Positions 38,176 through 51,300 of a stretch of 64,000 nucleotides of DNA are shown here, piece after piece (within the stretch, counting starts at the first letter, position 1; each line of letters opens with the position of its first letter). Under the pieces are notes generated by a model, which saw nothing but the letters and a program-made list of their open reading frames with translations, did not search any database and was not told the DNA's origin. The DNA comes from Wuchereria bancrofti (lineage: Eukaryota; Nematoda; Chromadorea; Rhabditida; Onchocercidae), in contig SSBO01000012.1 of assembly GCA_005281725.1 (NCBI GenBank), positions 5,471,564-5,535,563 of the forward strand. Reading direction: 5' to 3'. The translations under genes were made by a program, and so were the position numbers.

Positions 38176-38222
38176 TAGGCGTATGTCATCGGGATTCGTG
38201 TAATCCCGATGACATACGCCTA
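38176..38222. repeat. Perfect 21-bp inverted repeat (hairpin, 5-base loop)
   Basis: The left arm (38176-38196, TAGGCGTATGTCATCGGGAT then T) is exactly complementary to 38202-38222, with loop CGTGT. The arms are richer in G+C than the surroundings. It lies about 650 bp upstream of the first plastin exon seen. It may be a small foldback element, a structured regulatory RNA or a cloning/assembly foldback. Confidence 0.9.
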
Positions 38223-38870
38223 TCTCGCCACACCATAAAGTGCAAGCCAAGTTCACGATATATTTCACACTTCGTAGTATGCAACGAAAAACTCGTACGG
38301 CATCTCACGAAGTGGGTTGAATTCAAATCAGAGATTGGAGGAGGTAAGAAGTGGGGTTATGATAAGGTTTCAGAAAGTATTGTTAGGAGCTAGAAATATT
38401 AAAACGAATCATTTAGTTATAATAATAATTGAGGTTAAGAAGAAAGTAAATGTAACAGTTGAAGAAATGGAAAGACCAGTAATAGGTAATGAGTGGGTTG
38501 ATAGCGACAGATGAGACCTGCCCAGAGAAGAGATGATGTTACTTAGAACAAGAATGTGTTCAGGATTTTGTGGGTGCTTATACGAACTTGGAAGGCGTCT
38601 TTTCAGCTGTTTATTCTGTTTTCTGATTCCGGAACAGTAATTGATATTCCAGAGTGCTTCTGCTGTACGAACTCTCGGTGTCAATGTTGACGAGAGAGCA
38701 AATCGTTGATCTTGCTGGAAGATTTTCGACAGTCAGTTCTTGATTTCATTTTGTATTTCACATCAATAACTGGTTTGTATATTAAAACTGTAATATAGGT
38801 ATCAATTATACTGATAAAAATGGGTCGACCCGTAGTAATGTGATTATGTTAATTCGTTACTTTTATTTAG

Positions 38871-41800
38871 GTTGATGAAAGTGGCTGTGGTACAATACCA
38901 GTGGCAGATGTTCAAGAAGCACTTAAAATTGCAGGCATTGATCTTCCAGGTTTCCAGGTAAATTTGTGATTTTATCATAAAATTAACATCCAGTGAGTGA
39001 ATTGCGTCATCTTGCATAAAATACTTCTAGTTTCGCGAGCTAATGAAGCGTTATGGAAGCGCGAAGGACTTAGCATTTGATGACTTTCAAAATTTGTTTA
39101 CTGAATTACGGAGCGAAAGAGATCAGGAAGTGAATGAATGGAAACAGCGTATTGGTTCAGTGACTGGTGCTTATACAGTAAAGGGATTGTCAAAACAAAG
39201 TAACGAGGAAATCGTACATACCATTCGAGTTGAGGTCTGTACTTCTAAAACAAACCCACAAAATCCTTTTGGTTTCTCTCGGAATTAAAATGTCTTGGAA
39301 ACATGAACTTTTTTGCAGGAAGAAGTAGCTTTTTCAAACTGGATCAACAGTAATTTGTGCAATGATACGGACTTGAAAAATTTGGTGCCTGTAAAAACTG
39401 ATGGTGGAGATCTTTATCATAAAGTGCAAGACGGCCTTATTATATGGTAATGTTTCTTTGTTTACCTTACCAAATTCTTTTCGGCTTGCATTTTAAGAAA
39501 GTGGAAGAGAGAAATGGAATATTGCAGCATAGCAGCTGGTGTTAGCAACTAAATTAGATTGTGGTCATTGCTTTGAATGCTGTTTATAGTAAACTCATCA
39601 ATTTGGCAGTACCTGATACCATTGATGAAAGAGCCATTAACAAAAAGCATTTGAACACATATACAAAACTGGAGAATTTGACACTAGCACTTATGTCAGC
39701 ACAAGCCATTGGTTGTAATATCGTTAATATCGATGGCGACGATCTGAGTAAAGGCAAACCACATCTGGTACTTGGCCTTCTGTGGCAGATCATTCGGGTA
39801 AGTGTTGTAATTTTCGAACTGTGTTATGATTCAACGTTTTTCTCTGAAAGAAATGAAAGCAAGCTTTCTATCATTATCTCGTTTTTGAGTTGTGTTTAAC
39901 GTAGCATGTGAATGTCACAATGGAATTCTTGTTGTAGTTATATCTTAAACATTTAAAGTTAAGTAGCTGAACTGCAGATCTGTTGGTTCTTGCTATAGAA
40001 ATATTTGTAAATAACACTAAGTAGGTGGATGACTGAAGACTGTTGAGTGATTCTTTTAAGTATTATAGATCGGTTTATTCAATCAAATTGACTTAAGACA
40101 TGTGCCTGGACTATTTCGACTGTTGCAAGAGGGTGAGACATTGGATGATTTACGCAAGCTTTCACCGGAACAAATTCTGATACGTTGGGTTAATTATCAT
40201 TTAGCAAAGGTATTCTTTTTGCAGTTCATTTAGATATCATAAGTTTCTACTTCTAACAAGAATGAGATGAAATTTGGCTTATTCTTTTAAATTCTTTTCG
40301 AGTCACAGTAGCGTTTGAAGCACGAACTTAACATTTTATATCTAGTGTTGCTGTTTGTTAACCACGGTGACTTTGATGGAATAAAGGCAAATTCAATGTG
40401 AGAAATTAGATTGCCGTGTAATAAAGCGACATAATTATATGTGAAGGATAACAGGCTGTTCTGTCAGTGTCTTTTGATGATCGATTTTGATTTCATTTTT
40501 TTCATCTAAAATATTTAAAGGTTGGCTTGAATCGGACGTTAACGAATTTTACCGCAGATGTTATCGACTCGGAAATTTACACTTATTTACTTAGTGAAAT
40601 TGCTCCAAAAGCGACTAATGTCTCCCTTTATCCGCTTTCAGTTAAGGTATGTTAAGTTTCTCGTCACTTAATTTTAATCGGTGGCAGCATTCAAAAGCGC
40701 TGTCGGTTATAATCAATATTGATTTGTTTTGCGTAGTAGAGTTTTATGCTACAATACACGGTTTTCTTGTCTGTTTTCGAAGGTCGTATGGTTTTACCAA
40801 GTCACTCGTTCTCCTTTGTTTCAGTGCCACTGTTTTTTTAATCCTGTTCTTATCCCTCCTTTATTTACTATTTTCTTTGATTATCCTCCAACGCACGTAA
40901 GGATTTGGTATTTCTTTGGTTGTTTACCATCACTTCACTGTATAGAAGAGTTTTCGATTAGCTTAATTGCGCAATACATCTCTGTTCATTGTTGCTAAAA
41001 TGTGTACATTATTTTTTTCATATTTGAATATTGCTACTACACTGCACAAGTGAGAGACAGACACATGTCTTTGCCTGCTATGATGTTTTAAAACTTAGCA
41101 GTCTCACTGCAAGGGATTTAAGGTAGAAAGCGAGCTGAAAGTAAATGTTTTAACATAAACATAATTTATAAAGAGACGCATTGAAATTTTTTGAATCAGA
41201 TTAGAAATTTCACAATTTAGGTGTGATTCACCATCTTAAAGTTCTTAGTATTTACTTATATTGTCACAGAGAATATGCACTTGAACAATCTTTACAATCA
41301 AATATGTCTTACTTTACATCCACCAAATTTTTTGTATATATGCAGTTACGAAAATAAGGTCGGTTGAAAATTTAAGTGTTACCAATCATTATATATAATT
41401 GTAATAATAATAACATAATAACAATAATAAATAATAATAACAAGTAATAATAAATGATAATAATATTAAATAATAGTAGCAATGAATAATAATAATAATA
41501 AATAATAATAGTAATAGATAAATAGAATTAATAATAATAATTGATAATGATAATTAATAATAATAATAACAACAAGAAGCTATGAAGAAGAAAGGGCATT
41601 TAATCATCCTTACAGGGAAACATACAAAGAGCGGAGGCTATGTTAAATGAAGCTGAGAAGATAGACTGTCGTGAATTTGTTGCACCGAACGATGTTGCTC
41701 AAGGAAACTATAAATTAAATCTAGCATTTGTTGCCAATCTTTTCAATAAATATCCAAGCCTTCCGGAACCAGGAGCAGATGAGTTTGGTGAGTTTTGTGG

Positions 41801-43582
41801 TCATTGTATCAAAGCGATGAAAGAAGAACAGGGGTAGTTCTAACATATTAAATCTTAAATTATGATTTTAGTGGGGAGGGGAGGTTTTTTTCGTTTTTTT
41901 AAGAGCTTCGTCATGGTCATGCTTCACTAAAGAATCCGGACTTGCTTGTTAGTTCCATTCTTAATTTGATGTCTTGTTTTAGTGCAGTGAGGTTTGAATT
42001 TTTTCCAGAAATTGATGCTGTTGATGAAACACGTGAGGAAAAGACGTATAGAAATTGGATGAACAGTATGGGTGTTGACCCACACGTAAATTGGCTCTAT
42101 AGCGACCTTTGCAGTGGTGTTATTATTTTTCAAGTTAGTTTCAGCATACTTAATGTGATTATGAAGGACAACTTTAGCAAATAATTTATAAGAAAGTTAC
42201 CATCTAGCTAACAAACAAACCAAAAATAACTGGTGTGTGGTCTTGAGACCAAATGCCATTATTGAATTGTTGAAGTTTTTTCAGCTTTATGATATAATTC
42301 GTCCCGGGATAGTGAATTGGAAACGTGTAGTTAAGAAGTTTTCCAAATTAAAAGGTATGATGGACCAAATCCAGAACTGCAACTATGCAGTTGAGCTTGG
42401 TAAACAGCTGCGATTTTCTTTGGTTGGAATACAGGGCAAAGACATTTATGATGGCAATCAAACGCTTACACTTGGTTTGCTTATTCATAATTTCGAAGAA
42501 GACTGTACGTGAGATCAATTGTTCGGAATAGACGTTTATTAATGGTTATTACTAGGATCAATACGTTGATTAAATATGATTATAAGGTGGGAAACATTAT
42601 TTTGGGAGGTTCTGAAGGGGTTTAGAAATAAAAGCATTAGTGTTAAAATGAGAGAGATTATGACATTGTCAAATGTTGTACAGTGTACTTTCTTTTCAGC
42701 TTTGGTTTGGCAGCTTATGCGTGCTTATACTTTGACTGTATTAGCGCAGTGTACACAGAGTGGTGATTCTTTGGCAACTGATAAAGAAATTATTGCATGG
42801 GTGAATAAAAAAGTACGTTCCATGAACGGTACTTTTCCCGTCAATGTAGCAATTTTGTAACACCTTGCAAAAGTTTGCAGATTTAATGTGTTCGAATTTT
42901 TTATCTTCATTCGAAACTTTATAACCATGACAGATCATTTTTGAAAATGTGCGAATTTATGCTGGTGACCACTTTTCTCGTTTGCAGTTAGCTTCTTCTG
43001 ACAAAAAAAGATCTATAAAGAGCTTTCAAGATCCAACAATTTCTGACGCTTGTGTTGTCCTGGACCTTATTGAATCAATCAAGCCAGGCACAATCAGTTA
43101 CTCACTCGTAAAAACTGGTACTGCTGAGGTTATTTTTATCTCTAGCTATTGATTTATATACTTTAACTCTCTATTTCAGCCTTGTTCCACGATGAAACTA
43201 TATGAAATATGGTACTTTCAATTAAGTTTACGGTTCTTACTTGCATACTTACCATGTTCGTTTGTGTTGTAGAAAAATAAAAATCCTAAACCAGTTATTT
43301 CCTTACAGGATAATTTAGAAAATGCAAAATATGCAATCACGTCAGGACGCAAAATTGGTGCAAAAATCTATGCTTTACCAGAAGACATAGTTGAGGTTCA
43401 TTACTTTTACATTTGCATAAAAATTGTTATCTGAAGTTTCATTTGGACTTTTGACATATAAGTTTTTTCAGGTTAAACCGAGAATGGTGATGACCGTCTT
43501 TGCGTGTTTGATGGCACGTGATTATACGCCGAATGCGAAAGAAATGTTGTCACCAGTAGAACCACCGGAAAACCATGGATAA
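38871..43582 (+). CDS. plst-1: Plastin/fimbrin, actin-bundling protein (first coding exon not found)
   Basis: Plastin cross-links actin filaments with two actin-binding domains, each of two calponin-homology domains, after N-terminal EF-hands; cytoplasmic and cortical. Thirteen exons in phase give 610 residues: 38871-38957, 39031-39234, 39319-39446, 39590-39797, 40069-40209, 40521-40646, 41616-41787, 42009-42133, 42285-42474, 42700-42812, 42988-43128, 43309-43395, 43472-43582. EF-hand remnant: [18 protein letters not shown]; the second EF loop is lost ([19 protein letters not shown]). Calponin domains show [86 protein letters not shown] and [17 protein letters not shown]. The tail continues about 20 residues beyond the usual end. 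The first visible exon starts inside EF-hand 1, so about 20-30 residues and the start codon lie upstream. The long 40646-41616 intron holds an AAT microsatellite. Confidence 0.94.
41399..41575. repeat. AAT-type microsatellite in plastin intron
   Basis: About 175 bp made almost only of AATA, AAT, AAC and TGA units in the intron before the exon at 41616. Interruptions suggest an old array. Confidence 0.9.
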
Positions 43583-46500
43583 AAATTATTGGGGTTCTAA
43601 AATGATGATACTTCTGCTCACTGATCTTGTTTTTAACATGCCCTCTTTATACTCGTGCTCCTTTTATGTAATTAGTTAAAAGATGCAATGAACAATGAAA
43701 ATCAGAATCGTGAACTACATTAATGAAGATTACGAAGCTATTGTAGAACACAGTTTTCATAAAAGTTGTATTGCTTAAAAGGAGACATTGCATTTCAGTT
43801 GGTAAAATACCACATTGATTCTGTGATTTTTTTTTTGCTGTGTTCATTTAATGATCATTACATACATATCTTTGGCGATCATTCCTTTCCTCACTGCTGT
43901 GAACAGTGTTCATTTTGTTGTCTGATCATCGGTAGTTTCATTACATTGGCATAGGATTATTTCTCTATTCTATGTTTTCAAATATACTTCGTAATTTATA
44001 TTTTTGATTGTACCACTGTGTCGAATTCCGGTTGGACGTTTTAAGAGTCAAGACTGTCACTGGGATAAAAAAGAAGTAAGCTCTTATGTTCGGCCTTCTG
44101 TGATTAGCCGCAATTTTATATTTTATTTGTATTTGTTCGTTAATTTATCTCGTGTTATTTCGATGTAATAAGATACTTGCGAGGTTACTATCATATGCAA
44201 AAACAATTCGAAAGAGCAAGTAAGCTGGGGAAACGCTTCATATACCATTTCCAGAAGGCACATTTGGCTACAGCACCGTATTTCCACAATTGATTATCTC
44301 CTGACTTAATAGATCACGTACATAGGAGCAGTCGTTATCCTTTAAGTGAAGGTAAATGACACCTAAAGTGTTTCAACCTACGTCTTCTGATGGTCCTCCA
44401 TGTCGACCGTTGTTGAAAACGTTTCGAACAGAGCTTTCCCGCCGACCTAGCGGTGGATTCATAGACTGTTAACACTTTCATTTCAATAAGTTTTGAAGAT
44501 TTGGAGTAACATGAGTTATTTACATCCTGAAACTGGCAAGCGGATAGATAATTTGCGTGCTATTTCGAGTGTGGCAGCATCAAATGTCCTTTACAAGCGG
44601 TCACCATTTTGTTCCATTTTGTTGAGGTTTTGTACATGTATCTGATTGCACAGTAGTTTTTAAAACGCAGTTATAAGTTGACTGCAGCGAACATTTTATA
44701 AAAAAGTCAGCTTGCCAATTAATGGAGATTAGAGATGAGTTGCTGTGATTTTGTTGGTCGCGGCATAATTCACTTGAATGAACTAATTGCTTAAATCACT
44801 TTACAATTTATTATGCAGTATAAAGTAATGAATTTACAAAAGGACCAGAAGTCGACTTTGGTTTCTAGCAATTGTAATATCGCGATTTATAGCAAGTAAC
44901 TTGGGACGAGCTTTGTAAAGCGATGGCTATTAGGTAACTTCTGCTAGAATAGATGGCAGATAGTAATTGGGATAAAGTAACCGATGAATAGGACAATGGA
45001 CGAAATGGAGAATAAATGACGAACCCAAATTGGGAAGATGAAAAAAGATATGGAATTAGTGCATAGGCGTAGAGGTTTTAAAACGGAGAGCACCGCTTTT
45101 GTTTCGAATGTGAACCAAGGATGGGATGTCTGACTCGGATATTGTCCATCGTGTCCCAAGCTTCCATGTCTTTCTATACTGAAAATTTCTTCCAACACCT
45201 GTGGAGCTATTATACTACTGCCGCTCATTCGTGACAACAGCAAGCTAGAGCAATAAAGATGAGTGTTGAGTAATGGCTGTGAAACTCATCCTAAAACTGC
45301 TGGGAAATAAATTCATGCGATAAGCAAGTGTGAACGAAATTGCAAAATGATAATCAAAGACTTCCATATTGGGAATCAGAGTTATTATCCCAAAAGTGAT
45401 AGAATGGGTCCCACTTCCAAGACAACGCGTGGTTTTATTGCCATGTAAAGCGCCCCAACATAAATTCCTTCGAAAATAAGGATCAATAATAAATAATAAA
45501 ACTTATGTGCATCTTCCAATACGACTGCTTCCTTATATCCACAATAAAAATTACTGAAAATAAGCATTTCCAAGTTGAGAAAATCTCCTTCTTCCACTTC
45601 CCCACGTTTTGAAAATGGAAACGAAATATATCGGCTTTTGAGCGGTAAAACGGACACATAGTACTGCGGCGGATAAGAGTATGAGAAGGCTGCAGGGTTG
45701 TTGTAAGAAGTCGTCAAATCTGATATCGATCTGAATTAGCAAACGTTTTTATGGAGTTGACAGGAGAGATTGTATGGCATTTCTTAAAATTTGCACACTA
45801 CATGAGAAAGTAAGGAATGAGTGTCAAAGCAAAATGAACACAGAGCTCTCATGTTCCAACAAAATGACACTTTGTTTAAATAAACGAAAAGCTACCGAAA
45901 GGTGAATAGAGACTTTTCACTATTAATGGCCTGAACTCTTAACCTTGGCTGGATATTCAGTTTTTTTAGGAAGTCCAACAAACCTATTGCACTGAATATT
46001 GCATGAATTGACTGCTCCCGGAGAAGAAAAAATCTATCATTATTAAGTTCAAAATGGTTATTTGAATTACCATCAACGTCCATGACAGTCAAACCAGAAT
46101 TATGTGTTCGGCCAAAGACTCCATATCAACAATATCAAAATGCTTAGTGACAGTAAGTCGATATTGGTAATACGATTTCAAATTATTTTTATCCAACGAA
46201 AAACAAAGTTATTTACAATGCTCTTCACACATAATCTCTGCATTTGGATGGTTAAGCATGCAACTTCTGATCACATCGTTTTCCTTCTAATTTCAAAAAG
46301 TTTCTGTTTGTTGGAAGTCATTTTCTACAAAAATCTTGTTCCATTGCAGAATGAATTCAAATACCATTTACTCGCAAATTCAATACCACTATCAGATACA
46401 CTGTACTATATTGAATACAAGGCATAAATTTGATTATGAGAGGATTAACAATCTTTGCAAACTTTCTATCTATATCTTGAGCGCTTCTAATGCAGAATAG

Positions 46501-48249
46501 TCCATAATCTCGCTTTCCTAGTATTAACACCAATAAGGCCGACCGTTGCAAATGCAAAGCAGCTCTGCCGCCTTTTGCTAAATTTCCAACTATTGTGCAG
46601 CATCTGAAATGCATCAGTATTTCATCTGCGTTTTCAAGCATCTTTCTAGTTATTAATAATGACCTAAATCCTTAAACGTTTCAACATTTTCTCAGAATAG
46701 GGCTTTCGATGAATTCAACTTCCTTTTGTAATAAAGTCAGCGTTAAGAATTTCTCTAGTCGATCATTATGTATTTATGTCGAAATGAATTTGTATTGAAT
46801 CCATACGACTAAAGATTGTCGTCTATTTTAGACAAATGTTTCAATCAAGAAATCCGTTATGCAATACTCATCTGAATTGTCTGTAGTTCCACAGTTTGCC
46901 AACAAAGAATATGTGCATTACTTATTATCAAGCCTGAAAGCCAAACTCAGATTTGACTGTTAACAAGTTACCAGTTCTTTACTTCAACTACTACCATGAG
47001 CAACTGATTAGGGACAACTGTTTACTCACAGTAATCATACGGTTGGTTGCAAACACTCCTATTCTATGAACAGATTAAAGGAGGTAATAGGTTGGCTGGC
47101 GGGCAAGGAAAGCATGTGGCAGGATGGCCCTTTGTCATTCAAGCTTATGAGTACCTGCTTCCAAGAACTCATTACACCTGTTTTTTCACTAGCTTCTTTG
47201 TTGCTTCTTTGAAGTATTAAAAATTTACGGCTTCCCTCACTCCCACACTAGGTATCGCATATTTTAAAATAATCTTTAGAGCTGAATAGAATGCAACAAT
47301 TTTTTTTTTTGCGTTACAACGATGTTGTTAACGATATAATAATTATTAGAAATATATAATCAAATTATTCCATTTTTTGGAACTTTAGTCGAAGCTTCCT
47401 ACCATAACTACTTGATGAAAATAAATTTCAAGTCATCAGAATGTTTATAGCTGCTGCTAACCCCGCCATCCCCAGCACAATTCTTTATAAAAGTAAATAA
47501 TCACACAGATCTTAAGCATTTTATGCTTTCTGTAATAAGCCAATTCACTCCAAAAATTATTGACTAAATCAAAGAAACCAGTTTATTTATTTGGGTATGC
47601 TCGTCATTTAATTCTACTTTGCGAAGGAGATGAATCTTATTATGAACAGAGTTCACGAACTAAATAAGATTCTTCATTGTTGAACATGAAAACCAAAGCC
47701 CTAGGACAAATAACAGTACGCAGCAAATGGCGTCAAAGAAAGAACAGTAATATGTCCCATGACTTCCGGAATAAAATCTAGTAACAAAGCGCTCTTCGCT
47801 TTATTGATCTGCAGAATGAAAGAGAGGAAATATTCTTATTCAGTCTCTTCATACTATCAGTTGGAAAGCGGTAAAGTCAGAAGCGGGTTGTGAACATTTA
47901 CGAAAAAGCGGTGAAGCAGATAACGAATAATCACGGCAAATCGTGCATAACAAAGCAATCATTTTCGAACAATACTTGTGATATAAATAATGTGTTGAAA
48001 CGATGGATAAAAATGCCTGAACATAGCGGGATGCGCTGACGTGTGGATATGCCGTCGATCGCAAAGAATTGAGCAATTTTACATCCAGTATGCATTGTTA
48101 GGGAAGCAGTGTTTCCGCAGTTCAAGTGCGAAATTTAGTAATAATTGTTGGATCGCTCAAGCTTTTAGTGTTTTGAAAAAAGTAATCCAACAAAAACGCA
48201 TCCACTTTTTTACTATTATACTGAAAAGAGTGATTTATGGAGGTAAAAC
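43583..48249. other. Intergenic region, no confident gene
   Basis: Follows plastin. A group of minus-strand open frames (46641-46357, 46092-45892, 45742-45551, 45717-45385, 45243-44944) is listed separately as a weak gene candidate. Elsewhere nothing is recognised. Confidence 0.5.
44944..46641 (-). CDS. Weak candidate gene: cluster of minus-strand open frames
   Basis: Not recognised. Reading 5' to 3' on the minus strand: 46641-46357 begins MLENADEILMHFRCC and contains LGKRDYGLFCIRSAQDIDRK. 46092-45892 contains MDVDGNSNNHFELNNDRFFL. 45717-45385 contains YPPQYYVSVLPLKSRYISF and one probable membrane segment (FYYLLLILIFEGIYVGALYM). 45243-44944 ends in hydrophobic sequence. No consistent set of splice junctions was found, and chance open frames of about 100 codons do occur. 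Homology searching would settle it. Confidence 0.2.
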
Positions 48250-48387
48250 ATGATGGCTGATGAAGCAGAACAGAAACTCAGTGTGCGATACGGGCGCATT
48301 TTTGTGCGCCTAGATGGAATTACTATTTTGGACGGTTTGGCCGATGTCATAGTGCAGATAGAGATTTCTTTGCACGGAAATCAAGGT
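48250..48387 (+). CDS. Orphan first-exon candidate
   Basis: ATG at 48250 (or the next, 48253) opens a frame reading MADEAEQKLSVRYGRIFVRL and then DGITILDGLADVIVQIEISL, ending at a plausible donor (CAAG then GTAATT, about 48387, phase 1). Composition looks like real protein, but no domain is recognised and no following exon is secure. A compatible phase-1 acceptor occurs at 56040 (TTTTCAG then ACAAGACTGG), which is far away. It could be an alternative 5' exon of a downstream gene. Confidence 0.3.
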
Positions 48388-51300
48388 AATTTTGAGAGTT
48401 GAAAAAAATAATCCGACAAAAACAGGAAGCCATCAAGATTTTAAATTAAAGATTTCGCTCTATTTTTTAGAATTTATAAATGCTTATTTATTGTGTATGC
48501 TAATATATTATCTAGAATTAGTCCCATAATTGACCTATAACAACTGTTTTGACTGGACAAAATATAGTTTTAAATTTCTGTACTGATATTGTCCTCAAAA
48601 TTTTATGTCTGTAAGACTATTGAACAACTTCATGGATCGTGCCAATTTTTTGATCCATCTATCGGAATGCAAAAGATTTCATTCAATCCTCCAATGAATT
48701 ACATCTACACTTCTCTATGGAATGGAGCTGAAAGTTTTTTATTGATCAGTCGAACTTACTGTCAACTTCAAAAATGTGATCTAGTATGGTCCAGAACAAT
48801 GAGATCGAGTTGGAATAGATTTCACTAGTTGTAATGCTGTGTATTTATCTACTAAATCGAATTCTCGAATCCAATTAAATTAGCACTCGTTGATTAAGTA
48901 CTGTTCAGAAAATTGATTTAATTTGAAACTGTTATGGAACAGACTATCATATCACAGCTCTCTCCGTCCTTCCGCATTTTTTGTACGATACGTTTATATG
49001 CTTGCACCCTTTGCACATCATTCAAGGTAACTTTTCTGTGTCACATCAATCACAGTAACACAGTGCAGAAACAGTGAGGAAAGAGCAGCAAACTAATGGG
49101 CGATAATTTAAAACTGTAGTTTTACTCGTTAATTTCACACTCCAAATTCATAGACCATTTAATTTATCCATTTTTTTTATTCAACAATTAGCTTTGAAAC
49201 CAGTTCCTGCACAGCATTACTACTTGACTAGCTAATACTTCATATCTCTCCCTTTGGCATCATAATTAACAAATGCACTTCTCAGTCTCACCATTTTATG
49301 ACCTTTTTATTACTGAATTCTCATACTTGTAAATGGGTCTGAACACCCCTAAAGGGTGAAACAACAATGAGTTTGTATATAACCTATGTTTGAAAGATTA
49401 ATTAGTACAATCCTATAAATTAGCTTAGAAGAAATGCTCACCAAACATAGTTTGGTTTTTTTGTAATGAAACATTTCACACAGACGTTCATATTTATGAA
49501 ACATTCATTGTTGTTAGCTTTAGATTTCTTTTAAAAACTCAAGTTTTATATTAAATTGAATTTTTTTTAAATACTTATAATGGACACTTTAAAACAAATT
49601 TTCAAGTCCTGAGATTTTACATGTTTCTGGTAGTGTCGGAGTAGTGTTATTAGGACGTTTCGCATATCTGTCCTAAATTTATTCGTTCAACTAAACTGTC
49701 ACACTTTTGTGATCTCAAAGGTTTAAGTAAATTGTCTTCTAATTACTTGTTTAAAATACTTTTATTGAACGAACATTACAAGAAAATCAATTAAGATTTC
49801 GTAAAAGAAAAAGGTTTTTTTTTCTTTTTTTCGGTATAAAAAGTTAGTAACAATTAATAATATAGCAGCGATGATAAGTTAAAAGGGTGAGCCTTACTTT
49901 ATATTTGAATAAGTTGTTGGGAGCTCCAAAACAATAGAAAGTTGGTTTTTTTCCTTTTACTTTTTACACCCATATGGACTCATAAGATACGCAGATCTGC
50001 AACCGTATGGAATCTGGACAAATCAGGATTAATTCATTAATACAATAGGGTCATTAGAACTTCATGGACTTGTGGTCTTATTATATCTCGGTATGTAGTA
50101 ACACTTTTGAAAACCATCGAATTATTTTCAATTGAAAGTATAACTGCTAAACGGTTTCTGTATGATTTCTACGTAGACAACTACATTGGACTTCTGTGAT
50201 AAATCTCTTTTTCCAGAAGAATTCATGTAGTTGATGAATGCTAACATTGTAGTGATAACGAACGCTAGTGATAATTTTGCAAAATATTTATTCATATAAT
50301 TTGGTTCCTCTGTTTTCTGTCAACAAGCTCCATCACTTTCTAATATGTTCAGTAGTCAACTGTTTTTTAACTGGGAGATACAGCTTTTTTCTTATCACTG
50401 ATTGCACTGATTGTTTAGAACAGCAAATATCTAGCAGAATGGTTGTATGTCATAGTATGGTTGTGTTTGTAGAAAAAACCGAAAAACCGAAATTTTATAA
50501 TATATGTTATTGCAGCAAGATATTTCAAATTAATGTAATAAATAAGGTAATAAATTGGTCTGGCCTTATAATGATGGCACTAATTTGTATTATCTGGGAT
50601 ATTGCAAGCACATTCCAATTTAATTTCTGGTATTTTAGGGATTTCCTATTTGATAAAGCATAAACCAATTTCAGTATATAAAAAATAATTCTGAAATTAT
50701 TACCAGCAATATAAATTTCCTCTCCGATGAAGAATTTTTTTTTCTGTTTGAGAGAATTTTCTCTGGCATGTCGAAATTTTGATAGGGTTTAATGGTCTTC
50801 TTTAGGAGAGGATTTTTTATTTCTTGATCTTGAAGCATTAAATAGTAGTATAATTAGTGAAGTTTATCGTAAAAGAGAGTAGAAGAAGTCTCTTGCTATT
50901 TATATTTACATGAAGTATATATATGTGTCTAAAATGGAAATAGTTAACATAAACCACCTGGTAATTTTGATATTAAACAAAAGACCGTTATGAGATAAGA
51001 AAACGAGGAACGTTATTTAAGAGTAAACAACAAAAAAGGGAAGGATGATTCAATGTAAATATCGGATCAGAAACATTTAAACGATAGCAATTTGTGCGAT
51101 GAAACACTTGAGGGTAAACATTTGCACCATATGTTATTAGACATATTTATTATAAATAATTTGGGAGTTTGTGACATTCGAAGTTCGCGACATCTGTCGA
51201 CCTAAAACAACTGTGCGTTTCAATCAAACCCTTCATTTAACAACAATCTGAACTGACCCAATCCAATCGCCTGCTGACTACGAAAACAAGACCAAATTAG

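Larger units (their letters stand above)
28991..38870. other. 9.9-kb gene-poor region (3' flank of rsp-3 and 5' flank or intron of plastin)
   Basis: No recognised gene. It probably holds the rsp-3 3'UTR, the plastin promoter and at least one 5' plastin exon that I could not find. Isolated open frames: 29491-29721 (+), the double-open segment 30644-30924, and 33585-33776 (+, after a TTTTTCAG acceptor). Hairpins at 31553-31620 and 38176-38222 are listed separately. Confidence 0.5.

Noticed and set aside
50268..50663. 131-codon plus-strand frame
   Set aside because: Phe/Ile/Cys-rich translation of AT-rich DNA with no motif or splice signals; length alone is not enough.
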